In this document: piece by piece, positions 43,396 to 51,950 of the stretch
Layout of the letters: every line of letters starts with the position of its first letter
Numbering within the stretch: the stretch's first letter is position 1
DNA from: Terriglobia bacterium
GTDB lineage: Bacteria > Acidobacteriota > Terriglobia > Bryobacterales > Bryobacteraceae
Assembly: GCA_020073145.1 (NCBI GenBank)
Contig: JAIQFS010000019.1
Coordinates: forward strand, 30,966 to 94,965
Reading direction: 5' to 3'
Length of the DNA: 64,000 bases
Made by a program: the position numbers and the translations under genes
Notes under the pieces: model-generated
Told to the model about the DNA's origin: nothing
The model's database searches: none
The model's input: the letters and a program-made list of their open reading frames with translations, nothing else

Positions 43396-45389
43396 CGCAA
43401 AAACTGGACCCGAATCCGCTCCCCCGGATGCAAGGGCGCGCCCGGCAGCGGATTCTGCACGCGAGCAATGCCGCTGCCGTCCGGCAACACGTTCAAACCC
43501 GCGGCCGCCGCCTCAGCCAGAACGGCGCGCATCGTCTTGCCTTGAAAATTCGGAACCCGTGGCCCGTCTCCAACCGCGACCACCGCTTTATTGTTTTCCT
43601 CATCGTCCACGTCCTCCAGGACGTTCGGTTCGTCGGTGTCGACGTCCCCGGCGCTCAGATCTTCGGTCTCTTCGTTGCGCGCGATCAGCGTTGGGGCCGC
43701 CGGCGGGTCGGGCAGGTCCCTCGGAACATCGAACATGCGAAGCGCTTCGGTGGCCACCGCGTGAAACACCGGAGCGGCGGCCGCGCCGCCGAAGCCGGCG
43801 GTGCCGTGCGTACCGTTCAACGTGACTACTACCACGATAGCCGGATTTGTCAGGGGAGCAAAGCCGAGGAACGACCCGTTGTAGGTATTGTGCGAATAGC
43901 GCCGGGTCATCATATCGAAAATCTGCGCCGAACCGGTCTTGCCGCCCACCGAGTAGCCCTGCAGGCGGGCATTCGGATAACCGGTTCCGCCCGGCATCAC
44001 GACCCCTTCCATCATCTGCCGCATCGTGATGGCGGTTTCCGGCCTGATGATGCGAACCGGGGGCTCGGGCTTGAGAATCTGGTTACCCTTCTTGAGGATG
44101 AGGTGCGGTTTGACCAGGAGCCCGCCGTTGGCGATGACCGCCGCTGCCCTGGCTAACTGCACGGTGGTGACGCTGACCTCTTGACCGATCGAAACCGAAG
44201 CCCACGACGTCTTGCCCCAGCGCCCCAGTTTGCGCAGCCGTCCGCCCGATTCGGCGGGCAGCTCGATTCCCGTCTTCTGACCAAAGCCGAATTTCCGGAC
44301 GTAGTCGTAGAGATTGGCCTGTCCCACCCGCATGCCGACTTCGATGGCGCCGATATTGCTCGATTTGGCGAGCACGGTGGCCATGGGAATGATCCCCAAG
44401 CCGGCGTGTGAGTCATGAATCACGCGCCCCGGCAGTTTGAGGACGCCGCCGTGACAGTTGATCAGACTGTCCGGCCGCAGGTCGGTGGTCTCGAGCGCGG
44501 CGCTCAGCGTCATCACTTTAAACACTGAGCCCGGCTCGAAGGGAACCGAAATCGCGTGATTCTGCCGATTCTCAGTGCTCTGCTGGGCAGCCGGCGGCTG
44601 GTTGGGATCGTACGCCGGATAACTCGCCATCGCCAGAATCTCGCCGTTGCTGGGATTCATGACCACCACGCTGCCGCTGCGGGCATGAAGCTTGTCGACC
44701 TGGGCGGCGAGCACGCTCTCGGCGTCAAATTGCAGCCGTTCGTCAATCGTCAGGGTGATCGGCGTCCCCACGTGAGCCTCGGTATCGAGCTGCGAATCGA
44801 TGCCCCGCCGCTTCACATCGGTGAGCAGGCGCACCTGGCCCGGCTGGCCCCGCAGGTCCTTGTCCAGCGCCTTCTCGATCCCGGCATTCCCTTTTTCGGC
44901 AAAGTCCACGGACCCCAACACATGCGCCGCCAGCCTTCCTTTCGGATAGTGGCGCTGGCTTTCGCTTTCGAATTCGATCCAGTCCAGCCCCAGATTGCGC
45001 AGACTTTGGGCTTCTTCGGTGCTGATCAGGCGCTTCACCCACAGAAACCCGCGATGATTTTCGTAGGCGGCTCTCATCTTGCCGTAAAGCTCCGCGCGGT
45101 CCAGATGCAGCACCAGGCCGAGAATCTCCGAAGCCAGCCCAAGATCCGGCACCTTGAGCGGATTGACATGCACGGATTCGGCGGGAACACTCATGGCTAG
45201 CGGCTCGCCGTTCCGGTCAAAGATGGAGCCGCGCGGCGCCGGAATCTCGACCAGCATCTCCTGACGGGAGCGCGCCAGCCGGGAATAGGCCTGGTGGTGC
45301 ACCACCTGCAGCGAGATCAGCTTTCCAAAGATGGCGCCTCCCCAAAGGAGGATGACCGCGGCCAGTATTGTGAGTCTGCGCTCCGCCAT
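43392..45389 (-). CDS. ftsI: FtsI-type septal transpeptidase (class B PBP) with PASTA domain
   Basis: 665 residues. Short cytoplasmic tail and one membrane helix (TILAAVILLWGGAIFGKLIS), dimerisation domain, then transpeptidase with S288-V-F-K, S343-S-N and K484-T-G. A C-terminal PASTA domain (about 605-665; VPNFQGKTMRAVLAEAAAAG, LNVLPDGSGIARVQNPLPGA) is present, as in many non-proteobacterial FtsI/PBP2x. The ATG at 45389 has no Shine-Dalgarno: the 15 nt upstream are a pyrimidine run that belongs to the heptamer element at 45397-45565. Works with FtsW; overlaps murE. Confidence 0.94.
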   Translation of the reverse strand: MAERRLTILAAVILLWGGAIFGKLISLQVVHHQAYSRLARSRQEMLVEIPAPRGSIFDRNGEPLAMSVPAESVHVNPLKVPDLGLASEILGLVLHLDRAELYGKMRAAYENHRGFLWVKRLISTEEAQSLRNLGLDWIEFESESQRHYPKGRLAAHVLGSVDFAEKGNAGIEKALDKDLRGQPGQVRLLTDVKRRGIDSQLDTEAHVGTPITLTIDERLQFDAESVLAAQVDKLHARSGSVVVMNPSNGEILAMASYPAYDPNQPPAAQQSTENRQNHAISVPFEPGSVFKVMTLSAALETTDLRPDSLINCHGGVLKLPGRVIHDSHAGLGIIPMATVLAKSSNIGAIEVGMRVGQANLYDYVRKFGFGQKTGIELPAESGGRLRKLGRWGKTSWASVSIGQEVSVTTVQLARAAAVIANGGLLVKPHLILKKGNQILKPEPPVRIIRPETAITMRQMMEGVVMPGGTGYPNARLQGYSVGGKTGSAQIFDMMTRRYSHNTYNGSFLGFAPLTNPAIVVVVTLNGTHGTAGFGGAAAAPVFHAVATEALRMFDVPRDLPDPPAAPTLIARNEETEDLSAGDVDTDEPNVLEDVDDEENNKAVVAVGDGPRVPNFQGKTMRAVLAEAAAAGLNVLPDGSGIARVQNPLPGAPLHPGERIRVQFLR

Positions 45390-45396
45390 AAAAAAA

Positions 45397-45565
45397 GAAA
45401 AAAGTCAAAAGTTAAAAGTCAAAGGGCAAAAGTCAAAAGTGACTCGGTGCGCTCCGCGCCCGCTTCCTGGCGCCTTCGGGGCTCTCCGAAGGTGCTTCGC
45501 TGCAGGCGAAGCGCGCCTGATTACTTTTGACCTTTGACTTTTGACCTTTGCCTTTGACTTTTTCT
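45397..45565. repeat. Heptamer inverted-repeat element with cloverleaf core
   Basis: Left arm (45402-45443): six 7-bp units AAGTCAA, AAGTTAA, AAGTCAA, AGGGCAA, AAGTCAA, AAGTGAC. Right arm (45521-45563): TTTTGAC, CTTTGAC, TTTTGAC, CTTTGCC, TTTGAC in opposite orientation. Core (45444-45520) holds two hairpins, CCTTCGG/CCGAAGG and GCTTCGC/GCGAAGC, enclosed by GGCGC/GCGCC. No gene inside. Fills the ftsL-ftsI gap and abuts the ftsI start codon. MITE-like nonautonomous element by structure. Confidence 0.7.
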
Positions 45566-45596
45566 GAACCTGCCTAACCCTTCCTGTAGATCTTGT

Positions 45597-46079
45597 TTAC
45601 TTCATCATGGCCACGGAGGCGTCGCCCCTAGGCTCCAGATGCACCACCTGCCCCGACGCCGGCGTCACCAGGTTCTGCCCTTGGGCCAGCTTTTCCAGGC
45701 GGTCGGGCCGAAGCAATTCCGCTTCTTCCAATTGCAGCACGCGGCGCTCGGTGAGCAAGCGCCGCTCGGCGGCGCGCAGAGACTCCAGCTTGTAACCGGC
45801 CAGCGTTCCGGCGACACTCGGCGCCAGCACGCCCGCCAACAGAACCAAAGCGAGACAGGCAGCTCCGATCGCGGACCAGCACGCGCCACGAGCGCGCGGA
45901 TCGGCCTCGCGCACCAGACGCGAGTTGTCGATCCTCTTGCAATAAAAGAACACGTCTTCCTGCGGAAGCGGCCGCAGCTGGAAAGCGTCCCGTTCGGCCC
46001 GCACCGCGGCCGGGCGAGGCGCGGATTCAGCTCGCGCCGGCGCCTCCATTCTTCGTAAAAATGCCGGCAGGGTCGCCAT
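45597..46079 (-). CDS. ftsL: FtsL-like cell division protein
   Basis: 160 residues. Long disordered cytoplasmic N-terminus (to about 65, PQEDVFFYCKRIDNSRLVRE), one membrane helix (IGAACLALVLLAGVLAPSVA, about 70-90) and a short coiled coil (LESLRAAERRLLTERRVLQL, EEAELLRPDRLEKLAQ) as in FtsL/DivIC. Identified mainly by size, topology and position between rsmH and ftsI. FtsL joins FtsQ and FtsB to activate FtsWI. Confidence 0.8.
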   Translation of the reverse strand: MATLPAFLRRMEAPARAESAPRPAAVRAERDAFQLRPLPQEDVFFYCKRIDNSRLVREADPRARGACWSAIGAACLALVLLAGVLAPSVAGTLAGYKLESLRAAERRLLTERRVLQLEEAELLRPDRLEKLAQGQNLVTPASGQVVHLEPRGDASVAMMK

Positions 46080-46100
46080 GCTTTCTCCCTTACGACTTTG

Positions 46101-46961
46101 CTAAATCCACTCCAGAGCGCGCAGCTTCGCGCTGCGCGAAGCTGGATTCCGAGCGGTTTCTTCCTCGGTCGGCTGCAGCGGGTGCTTGGTCAGAACCACA
46201 GCGCGCGCCGCCCTCCCGAGCTCTCTGAACTTTTCCTTGACCTTGCGGTCGTCGAGCGACATAAAACTGATCACCACCATGCGTCCGCCCCGCGCCAGCA
46301 ATTCCGGACCGATCGCCAACAACTGCTCCAGCTCCTCGGGCTCTTCGTTGACCGCCATGCGTAGCGCCATAAACGTCCGCGTGGCCGGGTGCAAACGACC
46401 CGTCCGCGGCACGGCCCGCTCCACCACATCGGCCAGATGCAGTGTGCTCCGTATAGGCCGTGCCCGGACGAGGGCTCTGGCTATCTTCCGCGCCCTCCTT
46501 TCTTCGCCCAACTGAAAGATCAGATCGGCGAGTGCCTTCTCGGCAGCTTGATTGACCAGATCGGCCGCCGTTGTCCCCGCGGATTGATCCATCCGCATGT
46601 CCAGCGGCCCATCTGCCATAAACGAAAACCCTCGCTCCGGAGCGGTGAGCTGGTAGCGGCTGACACCCAGGTCGGCCAGCAATCCATCCACCTTCTCGAA
46701 GCCCGCTTCCCGAACCGCTTCGGCTAGCGAGCTGAAGCAGCCATGATGAAATCGAATCCGCGGCGCCCACTCGGCCGTGTTCCGGCGCGCCATTTCGAGC
46801 GATTCCGCGTCGCGATCGTTGGCGATCACCAGGCCCGACTCCAGCCGCTCGGCGATGCGCGCCGTGTGACCGCCCAGCCCGGTCGTGGCGTCCACGTAGA
46901 CTCCATCCGGACGAACCGCGAGACATTCCATCACCTCGCCGGCCATCACAGAGAAGTGCAT
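46101..46961 (-). CDS. rsmH: 16S rRNA (cytosine1402-N4)-methyltransferase RsmH
   Basis: 286 residues. SAM-dependent N4-methylation of 16S C1402. SAM-binding VYVDATTGLGGHTARI, then DGLLADLGVSRYQLTAPERG then FSFMADGPLDMRM (canonical FSF-x-x-DGPLDMRM). The motif usually reading SFHSLEDR is here SFMSLDDR, with Met for the conserved His. HPATRTFMALRMAVNEE, the usual RTFQALRI-x-VN-x-E, is intact. Standard position after mraZ (20-nt gap). Confidence 0.95.
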   Translation of the reverse strand: MHFSVMAGEVMECLAVRPDGVYVDATTGLGGHTARIAERLESGLVIANDRDAESLEMARRNTAEWAPRIRFHHGCFSSLAEAVREAGFEKVDGLLADLGVSRYQLTAPERGFSFMADGPLDMRMDQSAGTTAADLVNQAAEKALADLIFQLGEERRARKIARALVRARPIRSTLHLADVVERAVPRTGRLHPATRTFMALRMAVNEEPEELEQLLAIGPELLARGGRMVVISFMSLDDRKVKEKFRELGRAARAVVLTKHPLQPTEEETARNPASRSAKLRALEWI

Positions 46962-46981
46962 AGGGCATCAGTTCGAGCACC

Positions 46982-47464
46982 TTAATTCAATCCAGCCGCC
47001 TCGAGCTTGGACACATCGTCGGCAGCCGTCTGCGCCGCCTCGCGCTTGCGCTCTTCGTACAGCTTCTCGCTAAGGACTTCGATCCGGCCGCGATATGCGA
47101 AGACCTTCACTGGCTGGTTCTCGATTCCCAGCTCGCGGCGCAACTCCGGCGAGAATAATATGCGGCCTTGGGCGTCCATCTCTGACTCCGCCCCCAGATC
47201 GGCGGCATTAAATGCCACGTTGCGGGCGATTCGGGGATCCTCGCGATATCCATCGAAGAATCTTTCGTTCTCCCGCCATGCCGCGATCGGGTATATTTGG
47301 GCTATGCGGCGGTCCAAACTTGTAACAAATAGTTTCTTTTCCCGCAGGGCGGCAAAGAATTGCTGGAACGGCGCCGGCAGCTTTACGCGACCTTTGTCGT
47401 CGAGCCGCGCCGGGTACATCCCCCGCGGCGGCTCCACCATCTCTAATTGGGTCCAGTTTTCCAC
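46982..47464 (-). CDS. mraZ: Transcriptional regulator MraZ
   Basis: 160 residues from a GTG at 47464; ATGs at residues 9 and 16 are alternatives, and the latter (MYPARLDDKGRVKLPAPFQQ) gives the N-terminus usual for MraZ. Two SpoVT/AbrB-like half-repeats: ARLDDKGRVKLPAPF and SEMDAQGRILFSPELR. MraZ forms rings, binds direct repeats upstream of its own gene and represses the dcw cluster. The GTG falls inside the first of four repeats at 47461-47496, favouring a downstream start. The C-terminal tail of 40 residues is charged. Confidence 0.93.
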   Translation of the reverse strand: MENWTQLEMVEPPRGMYPARLDDKGRVKLPAPFQQFFAALREKKLFVTSLDRRIAQIYPIAAWRENERFFDGYREDPRIARNVAFNAADLGAESEMDAQGRILFSPELRRELGIENQPVKVFAYRGRIEVLSEKLYEERKREAAQTAADDVSKLEAAGLN

Positions 47465-47496
47465 TTTCTAACCACATTATGACCAGAATTTGGCCA
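47461..47496 (-). promoter_or_regulatory. Four TGG boxes at exact 11-bp spacing (likely MraZ operator)
   Basis: On the minus strand TGG occurs at 47496-47494, 47485-47483, 47474-47472 and 47463-47461, each preceded by G or C: GTGG, CTGG, GTGG, GTGG. Known MraZ boxes are TGGGN direct repeats about 10 bp apart. A weak promoter (TTGCCA at 47531-47526) lies upstream. Confidence 0.55.
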
Positions 47497-47640
47497 CAAC
47501 CAATAGTGGCACGGCCATTTTGGTTTGGCAAGAGGAATTTTTCAGGAAGTATTTGATACGCGAAGAGTTATCTGAGCCCCACCAGATCTACACTGATCCT
47601 GCAACATACCATATATAGATTCTGTGGCGAAGAATAGGCG

Positions 47641-47683
47641 AATAAAGGAGGCCACGCCGGGTAGCGCCGCTCTCCTCTTTATT
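47641..47683 (-). terminator. Hairpin over the 3' end of the TIGR03437 gene
   Basis: AATAAAGGAG pairs with CTCCTCTTTATT (two-base bulge) around a 21-nt GC-rich loop. It includes the stop codon region. No U-run follows, so termination is uncertain. Confidence 0.35.
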
Positions 47684-49853
47684 GGATGGGGATCTTGCTG
47701 ATGTTGCTGTATTGCGGATTCTGGGGATTATCCACCGCGGTGACGACCAACTGCAGTGGAATGTCGTTGCCCGTCGGCGCCCCGAAGGGAATCTGGAAGA
47801 CCACCTCATCCACGCCGATCAGGTCGGGGGCGCGCCGCGCGGAGAGGACCGTCATCGGCAAATCGTTGAGGCTGACACTCACTTTGCCCGTGGCGTTGGA
47901 GTTAATGAGGGGCACGGGAATGCCGTTGGTCGGCAGCGAGGGCAACACCTGGCCGATGCCGGTGGCGAAGATCCGAATCTGCTCGCCATGTTGAGCCGGA
48001 TTCTCCAAGCTGACAAACGAACCGTCGGGCCGCACCAGCACGGCGCGCAGGGCTCCATCGGACATGTTGTACTGAAAGATGCCGGGGCCGGCCGAGCGCA
48101 CAACAACATTGACGATGGTAGAGAGACCGGCGACCGTGACGGTAGCGGGAACACTTTGCGCTGGCACCACGTCGCACGGCACTTGAAACGCCACCTGCTG
48201 CTGGCCATTCACGTTCGCTACGTTGTACAGCGGCGACTGGCTGTTGTTGAACGAAACCGTTACCTGACCCAACTGATAGGGCAGTGGCCCGAACGTCGGA
48301 CCCGTGACGATGCCCTGCACGTTCGGCGCAATCCCCGGAGCGATGATGGTACCGATGCCGCAGGGAGCCAGCGCTGAATGACTCGCATCGGTGGCGTAGA
48401 AACCGGCGCCGTTCAAGAAATTAGCCGAGGTAAGGACTGGGCCCGATACCGCCGCGGTCAGCGTAAAGACCACCGAATACGCGCCCGCCGTGGCCGTAAC
48501 CGTGATCGTGCCGGTCTTGCTGCCGGACGTCACCGCGACTGCCGCGCGGCCGCTGGAATCCGTAGACACATTGGTGTTGTTCAGCGTGCCGGGCCCACTG
48601 ATCGAGAATGACACGGGGATATTGGAAACCGGCTGCCCCGCCGCGGCGCTGACTTGAACTACCAGCGGCTGAGCGAACGCAGTGTTGAGCGGAGCCGATT
48701 GCCCGTCGCCGGACGCCTTGCTCAGACCCGTCAGTGGAGAGATCACATTCACGGTGAACGCTGAGGAAACGTTATTGGCAGTTGTGACCTGGATTTTGAC
48801 CACGCCGGTTGCGGACGGGGCGAGCGTGACGGCCGTCGCGACCTGGCCGTTCACATCGGAGATAGTGGAGGTCTGCGAAAGTGTCGCGGCCCCGGTTGGG
48901 GTAACACTCCAGGTCACCGCTTGGCCAGCCAAGGCGACGCCGGCGCTACTTTGAATCTGGGCGACCAGAGGAGCCGCCAGACTCTTCCCGAATGCGCCGC
49001 TTTGCTGATCGCCACTCACCAGGCTCACCGCTCCCGGCGTTCCCGGCGTCACTTGGATGAAGACCGTGCCAAACTCCTGGTAGCCAATCGGTCCGGAACC
49101 GTTCAACTGCGCGGCCGCGACACCGCCGACCAAAACGTGATAGCTGCCGGTCGTGCCCGAAGCGCTCGGAAAGGGGCCAAACACCGGTGTACAGGTGGCC
49201 GAGCCGTTGGCATCCGTGAGAATCGATCCCGGGTCCGCTCCGTTGCCCGTGGCGCAGGAAATAGAGGCTCCGGGAGTGTAGCCGGGAGCCGGAATGAGCC
49301 GGACCGAGACATTGGGAACCGGCTGCGAAAGAAAATCCTGAACCTGCACCTGCAGGTTTCCGCTCGCTGTGGTACCGACACTCCCGATCAAAGTCGCATA
49401 AAGCCCGCTAACGAAGGCAAATGCGTACTGCTGAGCGGACTGCGGAGCACCCTGCGTGAGGTAGAAGGTAACCGAAACGTTCGTGCCCGGCAAGGATGCC
49501 ACGACTTGATGAGCGAGGCGACTGCCGACAGCGGCCAAAAGGGCCGTATTGGACGTCTTTCCGCCAGGATCCGTGGTGCTCTGGACAGCGGTGAGAACCA
49601 CGCTAGTCGCTGTGCGGGCGTTCACAGTCCAGTTCACCTGCGTATTCGGCACCGGGTTTCCCGCGGCGTCGGTGACGCGCACCACCAGCGGCTCAAAAAC
49701 GATGAAACTGGACGACGCACAGGTTGGGCACATCAGCTGGCCGCTTCCCGATACGATGGCCAGGTTGGCCGGACTTTGGGCTGAAGCGAGCGGCGTCCAC
49801 GCCAGAGCCAGCGCAACTGTCGCCCCGAGTACGCCGATTCCTGATCGTGACAT
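47679..49853 (-). CDS. Large exported Ig-like protein with TIGR03437-type C-terminus
   Basis: 724 residues from the ATG at 49853, which follows GAGGAGG and opens a signal peptide (GVLGATVALALAWTPLASAQ); the frame upstream of it is not coding-like. Several bacterial Ig-like (Big1/invasin-like) repeats follow, e.g. VVRVTDAAGNPVPNTQVNWT, AGQPVSNIPVSFSISGPGTL. The last 200 residues (GAGFYATDASHSALAPCGIG, TIIAPGIAP, LPYQLGQVTVSFNNSQSPLY) match the pattern of TIGR03437, a domain largely confined to Solibacter-type acidobacteria. Likely surface or secreted; function unknown. Low codon bias difference from neighbours; Ser/Thr/Gly-rich. Confidence 0.85.
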   Translation of the reverse strand: MSRSGIGVLGATVALALAWTPLASAQSPANLAIVSGSGQLMCPTCASSSFIVFEPLVVRVTDAAGNPVPNTQVNWTVNARTATSVVLTAVQSTTDPGGKTSNTALLAAVGSRLAHQVVASLPGTNVSVTFYLTQGAPQSAQQYAFAFVSGLYATLIGSVGTTASGNLQVQVQDFLSQPVPNVSVRLIPAPGYTPGASISCATGNGADPGSILTDANGSATCTPVFGPFPSASGTTGSYHVLVGGVAAAQLNGSGPIGYQEFGTVFIQVTPGTPGAVSLVSGDQQSGAFGKSLAAPLVAQIQSSAGVALAGQAVTWSVTPTGAATLSQTSTISDVNGQVATAVTLAPSATGVVKIQVTTANNVSSAFTVNVISPLTGLSKASGDGQSAPLNTAFAQPLVVQVSAAAGQPVSNIPVSFSISGPGTLNNTNVSTDSSGRAAVAVTSGSKTGTITVTATAGAYSVVFTLTAAVSGPVLTSANFLNGAGFYATDASHSALAPCGIGTIIAPGIAPNVQGIVTGPTFGPLPYQLGQVTVSFNNSQSPLYNVANVNGQQQVAFQVPCDVVPAQSVPATVTVAGLSTIVNVVVRSAGPGIFQYNMSDGALRAVLVRPDGSFVSLENPAQHGEQIRIFATGIGQVLPSLPTNGIPVPLINSNATGKVSVSLNDLPMTVLSARRAPDLIGVDEVVFQIPFGAPTGNDIPLQLVVTAVDNPQNPQYSNISKIPIQ

Positions 49854-49956
49854 GGTTACCTCCTCGACGACGGTGAAGGGGAACACCAAAGAAGACGCGG
49901 AGTGACCTGTTTAGTATAGCATGCGCGCCCGCTCCAGGCGACACAAACGCAAGACA

Positions 49957-49987
49957 CAAAAAAAGAGGGGGGCCGAAGCCCCCCTCT
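49957..49987 (-). terminator. Intrinsic terminator of the 50013-51950 gene
   Basis: Minus strand: stem AGAGGGGGGC/GCCCCCCTCT (10 bp), TTCG tetraloop, followed by eight U (49964-49957). A near-ideal Rho-independent terminator, 26 nt after the stop. Confidence 0.9.
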
Positions 49988-50012
49988 ATCGTCAAGGTAC
50001 TGACTGGATCGG

Positions 50013-51950
50013 TTAGTTCTCGAGCACCTCTGTCGCAACACGCGCGCCCGTTCCGGGATCCGGAACGACCAGCGGCAGATAGCCCATGGTGCCGTTAAAG
50101 TTCGCTTGCGTGAGGAAGACGAACCCATGCGCGAACTGGAAGTTGCAGACCGCGATCATGTAGCCGGAGAAGCCCGGCGCCACACTCGACACCAAGAATG
50201 CATTCGAGGTGCCCGTCGCGACGGACGATGTCGCCACGGGTTCGGTAACCGGGGCTCCCGTGCCGTAGAAGTACAAGTTGCAGGGGCCCGTTTGCTTGCT
50301 CGTCGTGAATGGATCGGTCGACGTGTTCGCGATCGCGATGCCGGTATCGAATCCAGCTGTATTGGTCAAGAAGGGGAACAGCAGGATCGTCCGGCAACTA
50401 GTCAGGTCGAAGACCTTGTTGGGTGTCGTGTTCACGACGGCGTACTGCGGGAGGATATTGCTCCCCGTTGGCGCCGTACCGGTGGGCGCAAAGCTAAGCA
50501 CCGCCGTGGGCGAGGCCACCGAGCCACCCGTGCCGGTAGTCAGCGGGACATTGGCGGCGTAGGACACGTAAATGTTGAACGTGAGCGTCTCCGACGCACT
50601 GCCCTTGGTATTGGTGACTTCCCAAACGGCTTCACCCGCGCCGGAAGTCAGAGTGACTTCTTTCGCAGTGACGCCATCCGTGGCGGTGACCGATCCAGTC
50701 GCCACGGTGGGGCCAGATGCGCCATCCGAGGCGAACTCCGTCACGGCAGTTGTATTTTGTAACAACTCCGCAAAGGTGATCGATTGGTTGTTCCCAACGC
50801 CGCCCGGCACCACAAGCGCGTTAAGTGCGATATTACCGGTCGACACAAACAGCCGCACATTCGCTGGAACATTGGCAAAGGTCGCCTTCAAGCGTGTGCC
50901 GAAGTCGGCTAAGCCAGTCTGGGTAAGGCCCGCATCCGCTTGCGTGGCGGTGAGCACCAGCCCGGATTCGGAATAAGTATAGTTGCCACCCGGGAGGCTC
51001 TGTAAGGTGGTTGTATTACTGACCGAGGTGCCCGGGCTTGCATTGCCGACCTGACGAGGCCGGAACGCCGACGGGAAGCCCTCGCCAAACGAGATACTTC
51101 CGATCAGGATCGGGGCAGTCGCGGACGGCGAAATGCACACAGTCTGGGACGAAGGCGTCGACTTGGTAGCCGTGGCGCTCAAGCCGGCCTGCACTGTAGC
51201 CACTGTCGCCGATCCGGAGGTCGGCGAAATCACCGACGACGCGGTGGCGCAGTTGAAGGTGGTCGTGCAACTGAAGGACAAGGATGCGGTGACGGTGGCA
51301 CCCGCGTTCGCGGTCGTCGCGTCAGTCCGAATGTTAGTGATACGGAACACGCGCGCCACACCGGTCGATACCGGAGCGAGAACCGGGACACCATAAAACG
51401 TTACGGTGTTGGCGCTGACAACGCCCTGAAACACATTGGCCGCTGCCGCGGTTGCCGGAAACGTCGTGCTGGACGGGACCGGGATGCCGGTGATGTTCTC
51501 TTTATAGATTGCACCGGCGCCATTGGCTGTCGCTGGGGCGCAACCGAGCGGGCCCTGATTGGTAGCGCAGAAGGCCGGCGATTGATTCGGGCCGAAATTC
51601 GGAACCAGTCCACCGCCGGTGCCCGGCTCGTCGATCGTCAGCAGGGCATCCGAAATGAGCTGGGCGGTTGAACCCGAACCCACGGTCGTCTGGGTGCGGC
51701 TGGTCACGAGCGGCGTAGAGAGAGCCACCACGAAGGTCATGCGCGGAACCGGGCTATCGTCCGCCAATAACGTTCCGCCAGTGCAGACGATCGTCATGTC
51801 ACCCACCAAAGCGTTCTTGCTTTCTTGCTGGATGGTGTTGGACTGGGAATTGATCGTGCAGTTGATCGGAACCGAAGACTGCGCGCTGGCCAGCCCGGCA
51901 AATACCGCGAGCACCGCCAACGCAATTACACATCTACGAAAAGCTGCCAT
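50013..51950 (-). CDS. Large exported protein of unknown function
   Basis: 645 residues from the ATG at 51950, preceded by AAGGAG and followed by a signal peptide (CVIALAVLAVFAGLASAQ). The open frame extends 59 codons upstream without support. Ser/Thr/Ala-rich, beta-strand-rich sequence. The block CTINSQSNTIQQESKNALVG and the C-terminal GYMIAVCNFQFAHGFVFLTQ then NFNGTMGYLPLVV recur in acidobacterial exported proteins that lack a name. No enzyme motif seen. Carries its own promoter (52213-52241), a 255-nt leader and a strong terminator, so it is a highly defined single-gene unit. Confidence 0.75.
   Translation of the reverse strand: MAAFRRCVIALAVLAVFAGLASAQSSVPINCTINSQSNTIQQESKNALVGDMTIVCTGGTLLADDSPVPRMTFVVALSTPLVTSRTQTTVGSGSTAQLISDALLTIDEPGTGGGLVPNFGPNQSPAFCATNQGPLGCAPATANGAGAIYKENITGIPVPSSTTFPATAAAANVFQGVVSANTVTFYGVPVLAPVSTGVARVFRITNIRTDATTANAGATVTASLSFSCTTTFNCATASSVISPTSGSATVATVQAGLSATATKSTPSSQTVCISPSATAPILIGSISFGEGFPSAFRPRQVGNASPGTSVSNTTTLQSLPGGNYTYSESGLVLTATQADAGLTQTGLADFGTRLKATFANVPANVRLFVSTGNIALNALVVPGGVGNNQSITFAELLQNTTAVTEFASDGASGPTVATGSVTATDGVTAKEVTLTSGAGEAVWEVTNTKGSASETLTFNIYVSYAANVPLTTGTGGSVASPTAVLSFAPTGTAPTGSNILPQYAVVNTTPNKVFDLTSCRTILLFPFLTNTAGFDTGIAIANTSTDPFTTSKQTGPCNLYFYGTGAPVTEPVATSSVATGTSNAFLVSSVAPGFSGYMIAVCNFQFAHGFVFLTQANFNGTMGYLPLVVPDPGTGARVATEVLEN

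Noticed and set aside
45294..45530. Lys-rich short plus-strand frames over the heptamer element
   Set aside because: Their lysine repeats are just the AAGTCAA array translated; no start signal or family.
47679..48377. Plus-strand frame of 231 codons opposite the TIGR03437 gene
   Set aside because: Antisense shadow of a well-supported gene; no family resemblance.
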